Below, piece by piece: positions 18,564 to 26,523 of a stretch of 64,000 bases of DNA. The notes beneath the pieces are model-generated. The model was not told the origin of the DNA. It made no database searches and saw only the letters and a program-made list of their open reading frames with translations. Source of the DNA: CAVVEQ01 sp963747315 (GTDB lineage: Bacteria; Chloroflexota; Anaerolineae; Anaerolineales; Anaerolineaceae); assembly GCA_963747315.1 (NCBI GenBank), contig CAVVEQ010000005.1, positions 1 to 64,000 on the forward strand, read 5' to 3'. A program made the translations under genes and the position numbers. The number at the start of each line of letters is the position of its first letter. Within the stretch, counting starts at the first letter, position 1.

Positions 18564-19271
18564 CTAGAACGCCTGCTCAGGCTTCCAAACCTTCCAAACT
18601 TTTCCAGCCAGTTCCGGACCTGGTTTAAGAGTAGGCTTGCCAGGCTGCCAACCTGCCGGGGTAACTTCCCCTGTCGCCCGTACGTGCTGGAAGGCCTTCA
18701 CCTGGCGGATTAATTCCATCACATTCCGACCCACCTCCGGAGTCATCACCTCCATGGCGCGAATCACAAAATCGGGATCGATCAGGAAACGCCCGCGAAT
18801 ATCCACACCAGCTTCTTCATCGTAAACACCATAGATGTCTCCCACTCGACCACCAGCATCCGAAAGCAGTGGAAATGGAACTCCGCCTTCCACCATTTTG
18901 GATAATTCCTCTTCTTGCCAGATCTTATGAGAAAAGCGGCTGTCTGTACTAATGGCAAAAATCTCCACCCCTAGAGATTTCAATTCGTTAAATTTGACGG
19001 CAACTGCCGACAATTCCGTCGGTCAGACAAAGGTGAAATCACCTGGGTAGAAACAGATGACTATCCATTTTCCTTTGTAATCAGAGAGTTTTATATTTTT
19101 AAACCCGCCATCCAGAAATGCACTGAGTTCAAAATCGGGAGCAGGTTTGCCAACGCGTGCCTGAACCATTCTCGCCTCCTTTTTGATATTTGCTTCAGGT
19201 CCTTCAATTTGCTCAATATTCAGGATTGGTCCCTTTGTTGGTTTTACACATCCTTCTGGTTTTTCAGACAT
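18564..19271 (-). CDS. Selenocysteine-containing peroxiredoxin (TGA at the peroxidatic Cys position)
   Basis: AhpC/TSA-family thiol peroxidase, cytosolic, reducing peroxides. Reading through one TGA (19025-19023, residue 83) gives a continuous 235-residue protein. The TGA sits exactly in the catalytic motif, DFTFV-U-PTEL, where the family has Cys, and both sides are in the same frame. A strong hairpin begins 2 bases after the TGA (18996-19020). The usual C-terminal resolving Cys is Thr (GEVTPAGW in place of EVCPAGW), so this is a 1-Cys-type enzyme. There is a 35-residue N-terminal extension with Cys8. GGAGG lies 4 bases before ATG 19271. Sec-containing peroxiredoxin is known from Eubacterium acidaminophilum. 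Last gene of a five-gene minus-strand operon. The alternative, a nonsense mutation or miscall at this one codon, is less likely. Confidence 0.88.
18996..19020 (-). promoter_or_regulatory. Candidate bacterial SECIS hairpin
   Basis: In the mRNA, GACGGAAUUG pairs with CAGUU and CCGUC, with one unpaired G on the 3' side and a UCGG apical loop: 10 base pairs starting 2 bases after the UGA. Loop guanines lie 15-16 bases from the UGA, close to the spacing of SelB-binding elements. The bulge is on the opposite side from E. coli fdhF, so SelB recognition is inference. Confidence 0.7.
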
Positions 19272-19322
19272 GGAGCCTCCATAATAAAAAGAATTTTTCG
19301 AAGATTTTTTGGTGAAGTATTT

Positions 19323-19778
19323 TCAGATTACCTCCTCCTCCATTGTGCGAATCACCCCATTAAGTTCTGGGTCAAACCCAGAAGGCCAAATTGTGGCTTG
19401 ATCGAATAACGCACCAATGAATGAAGCATCCGATAGATCAGCATCCCTGAGAACTGCCCCACGGAGATCTGCTTTTTCGAGATTCGATCCCCTCAGACTT
19501 GCCCTTGTTAGGTTGGCATCCTTCAGATTTGCACCCTCCAGAATCGCATGTTTTAGAAATGCTCCCTTCAGATTTGCACCCTCCAGATTGGAATCACACA
19601 GAAGGGACCTTTTTAAATCAGCACCCTCAAGATTCGCTGTCTTTAAGTTAACACACACAAGATTCGCCCCGTATAGTTCTGCGTGGGCGAGCTCGGCTTT
19701 CTTTCCATCCTCACTACCAGACAGGAACTGACTGTGTAATTCTATAATTTTCTGTAACTCGGAATATTCGAGCCTCAT
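19323..19778 (-). CDS. Pentapeptide-repeat protein
   Basis: 151 residues. Residues about 30-130 are tandem pentapeptides of A(D/N)Lxx type (for example GANLVCVNLKTANLEGADLKR), which fold as a right-handed quadrilateral beta-helix. An N-terminal helix precedes, and the acidic C-terminus (GVIRTMEEEVI) is non-repeat. No export signal. Function cannot be deduced; some relatives mimic DNA and bind gyrase, most are uncharacterised. It lies inside the operon between the DUF364 gene and the peroxiredoxin. Confidence 0.9.
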   Translation of the reverse strand: MRLEYSELQKIIELHSQFLSGSEDGKKAELAHAELYGANLVCVNLKTANLEGADLKRSLLCDSNLEGANLKGAFLKHAILEGANLKDANLTRASLRGSNLEKADLRGAVLRDADLSDASFIGALFDQATIWPSGFDPELNGVIRTMEEEVI

Positions 19779-19849
19779 GGTTTTTTTCCAACTTTATCTT
19801 GGATCAATATACTGGATTATTCTGATCAACCAGTCTTATCATCTTCCTT

Positions 19850-20587
19850 TTAGAACAAACTAACCTCCTTTTTCATTGTATACAACTTCACCCCCTGAAC
19901 CTGTTGGAAGCTTGCGCCTTGTTGAATAGTGTTTATTGCTGCCTCTTCATCTATTATTCGTGAACCGGACAGATAAGTTATCCCGTAATTGAATAATAAC
20001 GGAGACAAAGGTGTTGAAGGACCCAAAACCATCACAATGGATCTGGGAGGACATAATTTCAATAATCCTTCGATGGTATGGTTGATAAATGCGGTTCCGG
20101 TAATGGCGATCACGTCAGCTTGAGGGAGATATTCTTTTGCGGCGACTTCCGGAAAATCATCCCCAAAAGGCTTCTTTTCAATCACCCAGCAATTTCTGGT
20201 GGTGGGTTTAAATCGATCAATAAATGGAAAATGACCAATTATTGCCAAATTCTTTCCGCGGCTTTCCTGGTAGATGATTTCTGCTGCATTATCCTGTGTG
20301 GCTTTCCCTTCATCTAAAACAAGCAGAGAATTCAAGGCCGCGATACCGATACTTGCCTCCAGGAGGTTATCCGAAAGAATCCAGCTTGCAAGTTCCTGGG
20401 CACTCTTTTCATGCAAGTGCCCCACATCTCTAATCTGCGAGTGACCGGGTTGCTCCTGCCCCATCATGGTTGAACCCAAGCCGCAGTATTTACTGCTAAC
20501 TAGGGTCCAGTGAACACCGATTATTATTTTTTTAACAGGGATATTCTCATCTGAGAGAGTTGATAAGAGATCTTCCAGAATTTTCAT
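19850..20587 (-). CDS. DUF364/DUF4213 protein (putative heavy-metal chelation fold)
   Basis: 245 residues. An N-terminal DUF4213-like enolase-type domain (about 1-85) is followed by a Rossmann-like DUF364 domain with NLAIIGHFPFIDRF, a central ADVIAITGTAFINHTIEGLL and VMVLGPSTPLSPLLF. DUF364 proteins are annotated as putative heavy-metal chelation proteins and often sit near metal transport or cofactor genes; the biochemical role is unproven. Cys35 (KYCGLGS), Cys132 and Cys180 could bind metal. It follows the NifX-like gene by 9 bases. Confidence 0.78.
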   Translation of the reverse strand: MKILEDLLSTLSDENIPVKKIIIGVHWTLVSSKYCGLGSTMMGQEQPGHSQIRDVGHLHEKSAQELASWILSDNLLEASIGIAALNSLLVLDEGKATQDNAAEIIYQESRGKNLAIIGHFPFIDRFKPTTRNCWVIEKKPFGDDFPEVAAKEYLPQADVIAITGTAFINHTIEGLLKLCPPRSIVMVLGPSTPLSPLLFNYGITYLSGSRIIDEEAAINTIQQGASFQQVQGVKLYTMKKEVSLF

Positions 20588-20596
20588 TTCGGATAT

Positions 20597-20995
20597 TTAG
20601 TGAAGCATCTCAGTGTGATCAATCAATTTTCCCTCAATATATGCCTGCACAGCAGTATCAATATCATTGAGGTCGGTTACGACAGGCTTAATATTGAGCT
20701 GACGCATACTTTCGTAAGCGCCCATACCCATACCACCACACAGCACGGCTTCGCAATCAGCAATCGCTTCAGCCATGCTGACATGCTTGCTGTGTGTTTG
20801 CGGATCATTTCCATGACCTGCACCATGATTATGTTCTTCATGAGGCTGTGAACTGAATTGATTGTGGCCTAATTTGTTTCGTTGTTCGCGGTTGGTGATT
20901 TTCCCTTCTTCGATCGTGAATACCATGTAATATGGCGCACGACCAAAATGCTGGCTGATGGTCTTTCCATCATCGGTTATAGCTGCTACTTTCAT
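20597..20995 (-). CDS. NifX/NifB-type dinitrogenase iron-molybdenum cofactor domain protein
   Basis: 132 residues of the NifX-like family (MKVAAITDDGKTISQHFGRAPYYMVF, LCGGMGMGAYESMRQLNIKPVVTD). A His-rich loop near 50-72 (PHEEHNHGAGHGN, THSKH) is an evident metal-binding insertion. No nif genes are nearby, so this is one of the many stand-alone relatives likely handling Fe, Mo or other metal clusters. ATGA overlap with the upstream regulator gene indicates coupling. Confidence 0.88.
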   Translation of the reverse strand: MKVAAITDDGKTISQHFGRAPYYMVFTIEEGKITNREQRNKLGHNQFSSQPHEEHNHGAGHGNDPQTHSKHVSMAEAIADCEAVLCGGMGMGAYESMRQLNIKPVVTDLNDIDTAVQAYIEGKLIDHTEMLH

Positions 20996-21645
20996 TCTTC
21001 CTCTCCTTCATCGAATTGAAAATGGGTTTTCCCTTGATCGGGGTTTTGAAAAAGTGGCGTGAAAACAATGATCATCTGAGATTCATTATTGGAAGCATTT
21101 TCCCAGCGATGCGGCATTTGTGCGGGAAAAACGATACTATCTCCTGGTTTCATCGGGTATTCGATTTCCTCGATTTGATAAAGTATTTCCCCACTTAAAC
21201 AAAATGCAAATTCAAATCCGGAATGAATCAGCGATCGTCCTCCGCTACCAGCATCTTTCTGCATGGTGATGATAAAAGGCTCGATCGTACTGTTCTTGAT
21301 CCCCTTTGCCAGGTTCTGGATAAGCGCATGGCAACATGTTGCATCAGGGCGTGAGTGCTGTGGAGTAAAGACTATCTTGTTTGTTGATTCGCTCGAATCA
21401 AAAAATTCTGCGATAGGAACGTCAAGTGCTCTGGCTAAGCGTTGCAAGGTGCCGATTGAAGGCGAGGTTTTCCCTTTTTCCACCATGCTCAGGGTATTGA
21501 TATTTAATTTACTTTTATCAGCCATTTGTTTCTGGGTGAAACCCTTACGGGTTCTAATCGAACGGATCCTTTCCCCCAACTGTTCCTCTTCCGCTTTGGA
21601 GTAATTTATTTGTGAGTTTGAATCGTTTCCAAGTTTGGTTTTCAT
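20992..21645 (-). CDS. XRE-family regulator with C-terminal cupin
   Basis: 217 residues. A helix-turn-helix of the phage-repressor type (about 22-76, IRSIRTRKGFTQKQMADKSKLN) precedes a cupin sensor domain (about 140-200, with GDSIVFPAQMPHRWEN). The linker contains a CCH motif (DATCCHALI), a possible metal or redox site. ATG 21645 is chosen because GGAGG lies 5 bases upstream; an earlier ATG at 21657 overlaps that site. It is the first gene of the operon and the palindromes just upstream (21662-21721) are its probable operators, so autoregulation is likely. Confidence 0.88.
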   Translation of the reverse strand: MKTKLGNDSNSQINYSKAEEEQLGERIRSIRTRKGFTQKQMADKSKLNINTLSMVEKGKTSPSIGTLQRLARALDVPIAEFFDSSESTNKIVFTPQHSRPDATCCHALIQNLAKGIKNSTIEPFIITMQKDAGSGGRSLIHSGFEFAFCLSGEILYQIEEIEYPMKPGDSIVFPAQMPHRWENASNNESQMIIVFTPLFQNPDQGKTHFQFDEGEEE

Positions 21646-21661
21646 CTCCACCTCCATTCTT

Positions 21662-21721
21662 ATACTATTATTATAGTATTTTTATGTAATAAATGCAATA
21701 TTTTTACTATTTATTAAGTAT
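21662..21721. promoter_or_regulatory. Two related palindromic operator-like sites upstream of the XRE-cupin operon
   Basis: Site 1 (21662-21679) has perfect 7-base arms ATACTAT/ATAGTAT with a 4-base spacer. Site 2 (21705-21720) is a variant, TACTATTTATTAAGTA. Their centres are 42 bases apart, about four helical turns, so both would face the same side of DNA. Site 1 ends 17 bases before the start codon. Binding by the adjacent regulator is inferred. Confidence 0.6.
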
Positions 21722-22009
21722 TCTTTTTCTTACGCATAAAAGTGCAGATTCCACCACCTACAGATCGAACAAAGAGTTTTTGTTCACAATTAGTTATTCA
21801 AAAATCACAATTTCAAAAACAAGGATAGTTCAATTTGTTGACGAACAATAAAGTCTATTTTCCCCCGACTACAAAAGAAATTTAATAAGAAATAGATTCT
21901 ACCTATCACAAATAATTACGTATATCATTTGGGTTGCGTTCTCATGTGAATCGAATACTTCTTTAGGTTTTATTGAGTGCCGAAAAAAGCATAATTCTCT
22001 GAAGATTGT
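21722..22009. other. AT-rich intergenic region
   Basis: Nearly 290 bases without a plausible gene, between the end of the Sap-like gene and the XRE operon control region. An inverted repeat GAACAAA/TTTGTTC (21767-21785, 5-base spacer) is visible but has no T-tract that would make it a convincing terminator. Confidence 0.5.
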
Positions 22010-22685
22010 CTAGAACAAACTCCCAATAGCATCCGTCACCCACTTGCCGCCAAGGATCAACAGAACCACCATCAGCACCGTGGCGTTATGAACCCCCAGC
22101 CATGCCTTCCAGGAATTCAGCGTTTTCTCGGCGGATTTTCCTGCAATTCTTGAGTAAATAATAATCACAAGGATGGCAAGACTGCACAACAACGCAAAAA
22201 TGCCCATGACGATCCAGGGTTGAGGGTTGGGAAGTGCAGCCAGCGCAACATCAAGACCGGCAGCGATGGTGATCCCGATATTCTTTGGATTTGCCCCGGC
22301 GATGGCAATTCCAGTTGTAAGCGATTTTCTTCCGTTAAAGTTTTCAATGGAATTCATCCAGGGGGGAACCTCAGCCGGCTTGACCCGGTGCAGGTCGCTT
22401 TTTCCAGTAGTAGGCAGCCAAAATAAGAAAGAGAATGCCGAAAAGCAATTTGAGAATACTCATGGTGGTCGTTCGTTCGGCACTGGCGGAGATGTGCCCT
22501 GCCTCTGCCAGGAAGATCACCAGCCAACCCATCAGCAAGAGGGTTAAAAACCAGCCAAGAAAAAATAACAAACTGTTGGTACGGCCGCGCTTGCTCAACA
22601 CCAGGAGGATCACCAAGATGATCACCAAAGGGTTTAAGGCGATCACGAGCGCACCAAGGGTTAAATCAACGATAATGTTTGCCAC
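22010..22685 (-). CDS. Sap/GAP-family membrane protein (frameshifted)
   Basis: Resembles the GAP/Sap (sulfolipid-1-addressing, LysE-like) membrane family: about six hydrophobic segments, the N-terminal ALNPLVIILVILLVLSKRG and the second-half motif IAGANPKNI. The frame breaks between about 22372 and 22395: the first part ends after WKKRPAPGQAG, the rest continues in another frame from about PAEVPPWMNSIENFNGRKSL. The join reads naturally, so this is one gene of about 225 codons with a single indel. The substrate is unknown. Confidence 0.7.
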
Positions 22686-22757
22686 GCTACCTCCTCCAAT
22701 AAATGACCAGTCTGGGAATTCATCGATAACAAGTTCGTAAAATGATCAATTCTTGGG

Positions 22758-22901
22758 ATGAATAGGGTATTATGCCATGAAATCGCTTGCGGAGAACTGG
22801 TTGTCTGGGATCCGTATGCCAGATACCAAAACCCGGAAAGCACCCGGGAATTTGAAGTGTTCGGTTCAGGTTCGGTTAAAATGGATTTGAAGATTCCATG
22901 A
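22758..22901 (+). CDS. Possible small protein, 47 residues
   Basis: ATG 22758 to TGA 22901 encodes a protein-like sequence with acidic and aromatic character (HEIACGELVVWDPYARYQ, EFEVFGSGSV). It ends 19 bases before the next gene. No family was recognised and the upstream ribosome site is weak (GGG at 22755-22757 is too near). Could be a chance frame or a gene remnant. Confidence 0.3.
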   Translation: MNRVLCHEIACGELVVWDPYARYQNPESTREFEVFGSGSVKMDLKIP

Positions 22902-22920
22902 ATATTGTTTGAATCGAAGC

Positions 22921-23911
22921 ATGATGAAAAAGATCAAGATTCCCTCTGCTCTGACTCTCTGGATCGTCGCTCCCATTTTCGGCGAGCTTTTCTCCGGTTC
23001 CTCCCCCCTGAATGAGTATATCAACCCGGTCACCTTTCTCACCCTGGGACTTTTGTATGGCAGCGGAGCGATCATCTGCCGTGAGCTGGTTATCCGCTGG
23101 AACAAGGGATGGGTCAGCCTGCTGCTGCTGGGGTTCGCCTATGGCATATACGAGGAGGGGCTGTTGGTGCAATCCTTTTTTGATCCTGCTTGGATGGACC
23201 TGGGTGTGCTGGCGACCTATGGCCGGGTTGCCGGGGTGAACTGGGTTTGGACCGAGCACCTCACCATTTTTCATGCCCTGATCAGTATCCTCGCCAGCGT
23301 GGCATTTGTGGAGATCCTTTACCCACAAAGGCGGCGCGAAAGCTGGGTGCACGGGTTCTGGTGGGTTGTAAATTGGATCGGCTTCATCGGTATCTATGTG
23401 GTCTGGGAGGTCATGACCCCATATGATCCAGGCCTGTGGAGGATCGTATCTGTGCTGGCCATTGCAACGCTCGTTCTCCTTGCCAGGGTCATTCCCAAAC
23501 CAACCCCGCCTGAACCGCTCCCGCCTGCTGCGCGTCCGTGGCGGTATTTCCTGGCAGGGTTCCTGGGGATGACCGGGCAATTTGTCCTCATTTATACGGG
23601 TGCGGAAAAGAACACTTTCCCCTTCATGGTGAAAATGATCGTGCTTGTAATATACGATATCCTGATCCTTTTGTTGATCCTGTGGTGGAACAAGCGCGGA
23701 GCTGCCTGGGATGACCGCCACCGCCTGGCGCTCGATTAATGGCGCGTTGAGCTTCTTCCTCGTTCTAGGTCCTTTCACGGTGGGCACCCAGTATCCCATC
23801 ATGTATTTCAGCAACCCGGTCTTCCTTCTGATTCTCGGATTTGTTTACTGGAAAGTGGCAAAGCGATATGTAAAATCCAACCAGGCTGAGGCAGTCCCTG
23901 CAATAAAATGA
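22921..23911 (+). CDS. Uncharacterised polytopic membrane protein (frameshifted near its end)
   Basis: About 330 residues with 8-9 hydrophobic segments. Reading from ATG 22921 the frame runs to a TAA at 23737-23739, but the adjacent frame continues in register with further membrane segments (INGALSFFLVLGPFTVGTQ and FLLILGFVYWKVAKRYVK) to 23911. A one-base indel near 23735 therefore splits one gene. An EE pair inside a helix (GFAYGIYEEGLLVQ) resembles the glutamate pair of CPBP intramembrane proteases, but the rest of that signature is not clear. No function assigned. Confidence 0.6.
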
Positions 23912-24050
23912 AACCAACACACCTTTCAACTTGAACTACCATGGGGAAATCTAGTCATTTCCCCGGATAATTCTAATCTTCAAGTGCGTAACTTTTTCTT
24001 GCATCAAGTTATATTATTGATGAAACGAATCTTAAAATTACATGAGACGA

Positions 24051-24101
24051 TTGACATTTCATCCCGGATATGCTATCCTCACAAATGTGCTTCCTTGCAC
24101 A
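24051..24101 (+). promoter_or_regulatory. Promoter with operator-like palindrome for the PTS operon
   Basis: TTGACA (24051-24056), 17-base spacer, TATCCT (24074-24079). A palindrome TGTGC-N6-GCACA (24086-24101) begins at the expected transcription start, where a repressor would block initiation. The regulator is not encoded next to it. Confidence 0.65.
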
Positions 24102-24174
24102 CTTTTGTGCATTACTCTCGCTTTAACCTCGATTCGTAAACCTGCCGATCAACGAATCCTGGGAGGAACAATCA

Positions 24175-24639
24175 TTGGCATCCGATAAGATCAAAGAATT
24201 GCTCGTCCCCTTCGCCGTATGTATCCAGCTTGACGCCCCCGATTCTAAAACCGTCGTTGAAACACTCGCCGGCCTTCTTTTCGAAGCCGGTTACGTGCAC
24301 GCCAGCTTTGCCGAGGCGGCACTTGACCGGGAAAAAAGGATGCCCACCGGTCTCCCCCTTGGAGGAAAATTTAACGCGGCCATTCCCCACACGGATATCG
24401 AGCACGTGATCAAACCCGGGCTTGCGCTGGCTACTTTGAAAAAACCAGTGAACTTCCAGAATATGATCGAACCTGAAACATCGGTGCCGGTGCAGTTGGT
24501 GATCCTTATGGCACTCGAGCAGGCGAAGACCCAGGTGGAGATGCTGCAGGAAATCGCCGGCGTCCTTCAGGATGCAATGATTATTGAGAAATTAATGAAA
24601 GCGGTTGATGTTCCCCAGGTTTATGAAGCTTTCTCATAA
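24175..24639 (+). CDS. PTS EIIA component, fructose/galactitol type
   Basis: 154 residues of the EIIA type 2 fold. The phosphorylated residue is His72 in AIPHTDIEHV. It receives phosphate from HPr and passes it to EIIB. The start is a TTG at 24175 with GGGAGG 8 bases before it. First gene of the cluster, followed by IIB after about 40 bases. Confidence 0.88.
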   Translation: MASDKIKELLVPFAVCIQLDAPDSKTVVETLAGLLFEAGYVHASFAEAALDREKRMPTGLPLGGKFNAAIPHTDIEHVIKPGLALATLKKPVNFQNMIEPETSVPVQLVILMALEQAKTQVEMLQEIAGVLQDAMIIEKLMKAVDVPQVYEAFS

Positions 24640-24680
24640 CCCTGGGAATTCTTCTTTAAAGACTGAACAGGAGGTAAGGA

Positions 24681-24965
24681 ATGGCACAACCGAAAAGAAT
24701 CCTTGTTGCATGCGGTACCGCGATCGCCACTTCCACTGTGGTTGCAAAATCCATTGAAGAGGAAATGTATAAACGCGGTATCAAGGTTGTTACCCGCCAG
24801 TGTAAAGCGTCCGAAGTAAAGGGCTTGTGTGAAGGGTATGACCTGATCGTGACCACAACACCTTTACCAAAAGATCTACCTGTTCCCATGATCCAAACGC
24901 TCGCGTTTCTGACCGGGATCGGAAAGGAGGATGTACTCAATCAAATTCAAAAAGCACTTGAATGA
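24681..24965 (+). CDS. PTS EIIB component, galactitol type
   Basis: 94 residues. The phosphocysteine is Cys11 in ILVACGTAIATSTVV, a P-loop-like motif of the galactitol-family IIB. AGGAGG lies 6 bases before the ATG. Phosphoryl transfer goes from IIA to the sugar bound by IIC. Confidence 0.9.
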   Translation: MAQPKRILVACGTAIATSTVVAKSIEEEMYKRGIKVVTRQCKASEVKGLCEGYDLIVTTTPLPKDLPVPMIQTLAFLTGIGKEDVLNQIQKALE

Positions 24966-25009
24966 CCGGTGGATTACTTTGATTACCAAAATTTTTAAGG
25001 AGTAAAAAA

Positions 25010-26407
25010 ATGGATTCTGTATTAATTGCAATTAAAGCTTTCTTTGATAACCTTGGGGCAACTGTTGTGCTGCCCATCATCATTTTCTTCATTGCTTTGA
25101 TCTTCGGCGCCAAACCCGGCAGGGCTTTCCGCGCCGCGATCACTATCGGTATCGCGTTCATCGGTATCAACCTGATCATCGGCCTCATGTGGGGCACCCT
25201 GACCACGGTTGGACAGGCGATGGTTAAGAATACCGGTACAACACTCAGTGTTATGGATGTTGGTTGGCCTTCTGCCGCGTCCATCGCGTTTGCCACACAG
25301 GTCGGGTTGTGGGTTATCCCCATCGCGATCCTGGTCAATGTGATTCTGCTGCTCATCCGCTTCACCAAGACCCTGAATATCGACGTGTGGAACTTCTGGC
25401 ACTTCGCCTTTATCGGTTCCCTGGTCGCCATTGTTAGCAAGGATTTCTACCTGGGGCTCTTCGCTGCCGCGGTTGCTGCCGCCTGGGCGCTGTTCTTCGG
25501 TGATTGGGTTGCTAAAGCCATCCAGCACTTCTATGGCCTTCCCGGAATTTCCATCCCCCACCTCACCACCGGCCCCGGCGTTCCCTTCGCCGTCGCCACC
25601 AACTGGGTGCTTGGGAAGATCCCCGGCGTCAAGAAAGTCAACTGGGATCCCGAGAACATTCAGAAAAAATGGGGTATCTTTGGTGATCCCATCGTCCTTG
25701 GCTTCGCCATCGGTTTGGTGATGGGCCTCATCGCGTTCTACAATGTTGGTGACACCATGCAGGTAATTGTCAAAGTCCTGCAGACCGCCATGAATCTGGC
25801 CGCGGTCATGCTCCTCCTGCCCCGCATGGTCCAGATCCTGATGGAAGGCTTGATTCCGGTTTCCGAAGCCGCCCGCGATTTCCTCAGCAAGCGCGCTTCC
25901 AACCGCGAGATCTACATCGGGCTTGATTCCGCCATCCTGATCGGTCACCCGGCCGCCATCTCCACCGCGCTGCTGCTGGTCCCGATCGCAATCCTGATGA
26001 GCCTGATCCTCCCCGGCAACCAGGTCATCCTCTTCGCCGACCTCGCCGTCATCCCGTTCGTTGTCGCAGGTTTCGCTCCAGTCATGCGCGGTAACATCTT
26101 CCGCATGGTCATCGCCGGCATCATCGAGCTTGGACTTGGCTTCTACATCGCCACCTCCATGGCTCAAACATTCACTGCTGCTGCCGTGGAAGCAAAATTC
26201 ACCATGCCCGAAGGTGCAGTTTTGATTACCAGTATTGGCGATGGATTCCTATGGCCGCCCTATGTATTTACCCTTGCTGGTAGATACGCGAGCTGGCTCG
26301 GTATCGGCTTGCTGGCTGTGCTCGTCCTGGTTGTGATGTTCCTATACAAACGCAACCCCAAGAAATGGGACGTCCTGGCTGGTGCTCCCGAAGAAGAAAC
26401 CGCATAA
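25010..26407 (+). CDS. PTS EIIC permease, galactitol family
   Basis: 465 residues with about ten hydrophobic segments; the galactitol-type IIC (GatC/SgcC-like) family is indicated by NLIIGLMWGTLTTVGQAMV and the later GHPAAISTALLLVPIAI region. It transports and phosphorylates an alditol or sugar. Substrate is not proven: galactitol is only the family name. Strong ribosome site AAGGAG before the ATG. Confidence 0.9.
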   Translation: MDSVLIAIKAFFDNLGATVVLPIIIFFIALIFGAKPGRAFRAAITIGIAFIGINLIIGLMWGTLTTVGQAMVKNTGTTLSVMDVGWPSAASIAFATQVGLWVIPIAILVNVILLLIRFTKTLNIDVWNFWHFAFIGSLVAIVSKDFYLGLFAAAVAAAWALFFGDWVAKAIQHFYGLPGISIPHLTTGPGVPFAVATNWVLGKIPGVKKVNWDPENIQKKWGIFGDPIVLGFAIGLVMGLIAFYNVGDTMQVIVKVLQTAMNLAAVMLLLPRMVQILMEGLIPVSEAARDFLSKRASNREIYIGLDSAILIGHPAAISTALLLVPIAILMSLILPGNQVILFADLAVIPFVVAGFAPVMRGNIFRMVIAGIIELGLGFYIATSMAQTFTAAAVEAKFTMPEGAVLITSIGDGFLWPPYVFTLAGRYASWLGIGLLAVLVLVVMFLYKRNPKKWDVLAGAPEEETA

Positions 26408-26458
26408 GTGTTTGCTTCTAGTACTCGGTTGTAATTTATCAACCGGATCGCAATAAAT

Positions 26459-26490
26459 ACCGGGGCAATCTTTATCAAGATTGCCCCGGT
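26459..26490. terminator. Perfect 14-base-pair hairpin after the IIC gene
   Basis: ACCGGGGCAATCTT (26459-26472) and AAGATTGCCCCGGT (26477-26490) around a TATC loop. No T-tract follows, so full termination is doubtful. It may protect or delimit the IIABC mRNA, allowing different levels of the downstream HPr and enzyme I genes. Confidence 0.55.
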
Positions 26491-26523
26491 TAGCGAATAT
26501 AATATTGTTATTGGAGACCTTTA

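Noticed and set aside
19323..19778. Pentapeptide DNA repeats as a CRISPR or VNTR
   Set aside because: The periodicity is 15 bases, in frame, with variable codons: it is a protein repeat.
22371..22373. TGA ending the first Sap-like fragment as a second selenocysteine codon
   Set aside because: The continuing homology is in another frame, so this is an indel, not read-through.
22351..22400. Riboswitch-like GC-rich stretch near the Sap-like gene
   Set aside because: It is within the coding region between the two frame fragments and does not fit a known aptamer.
25022..26167. 381-codon open frame opposite the PTS IIC gene
   Set aside because: Low-complexity Asp/Gly/His-rich mirror of a membrane protein; the + strand protein is a clear family member.
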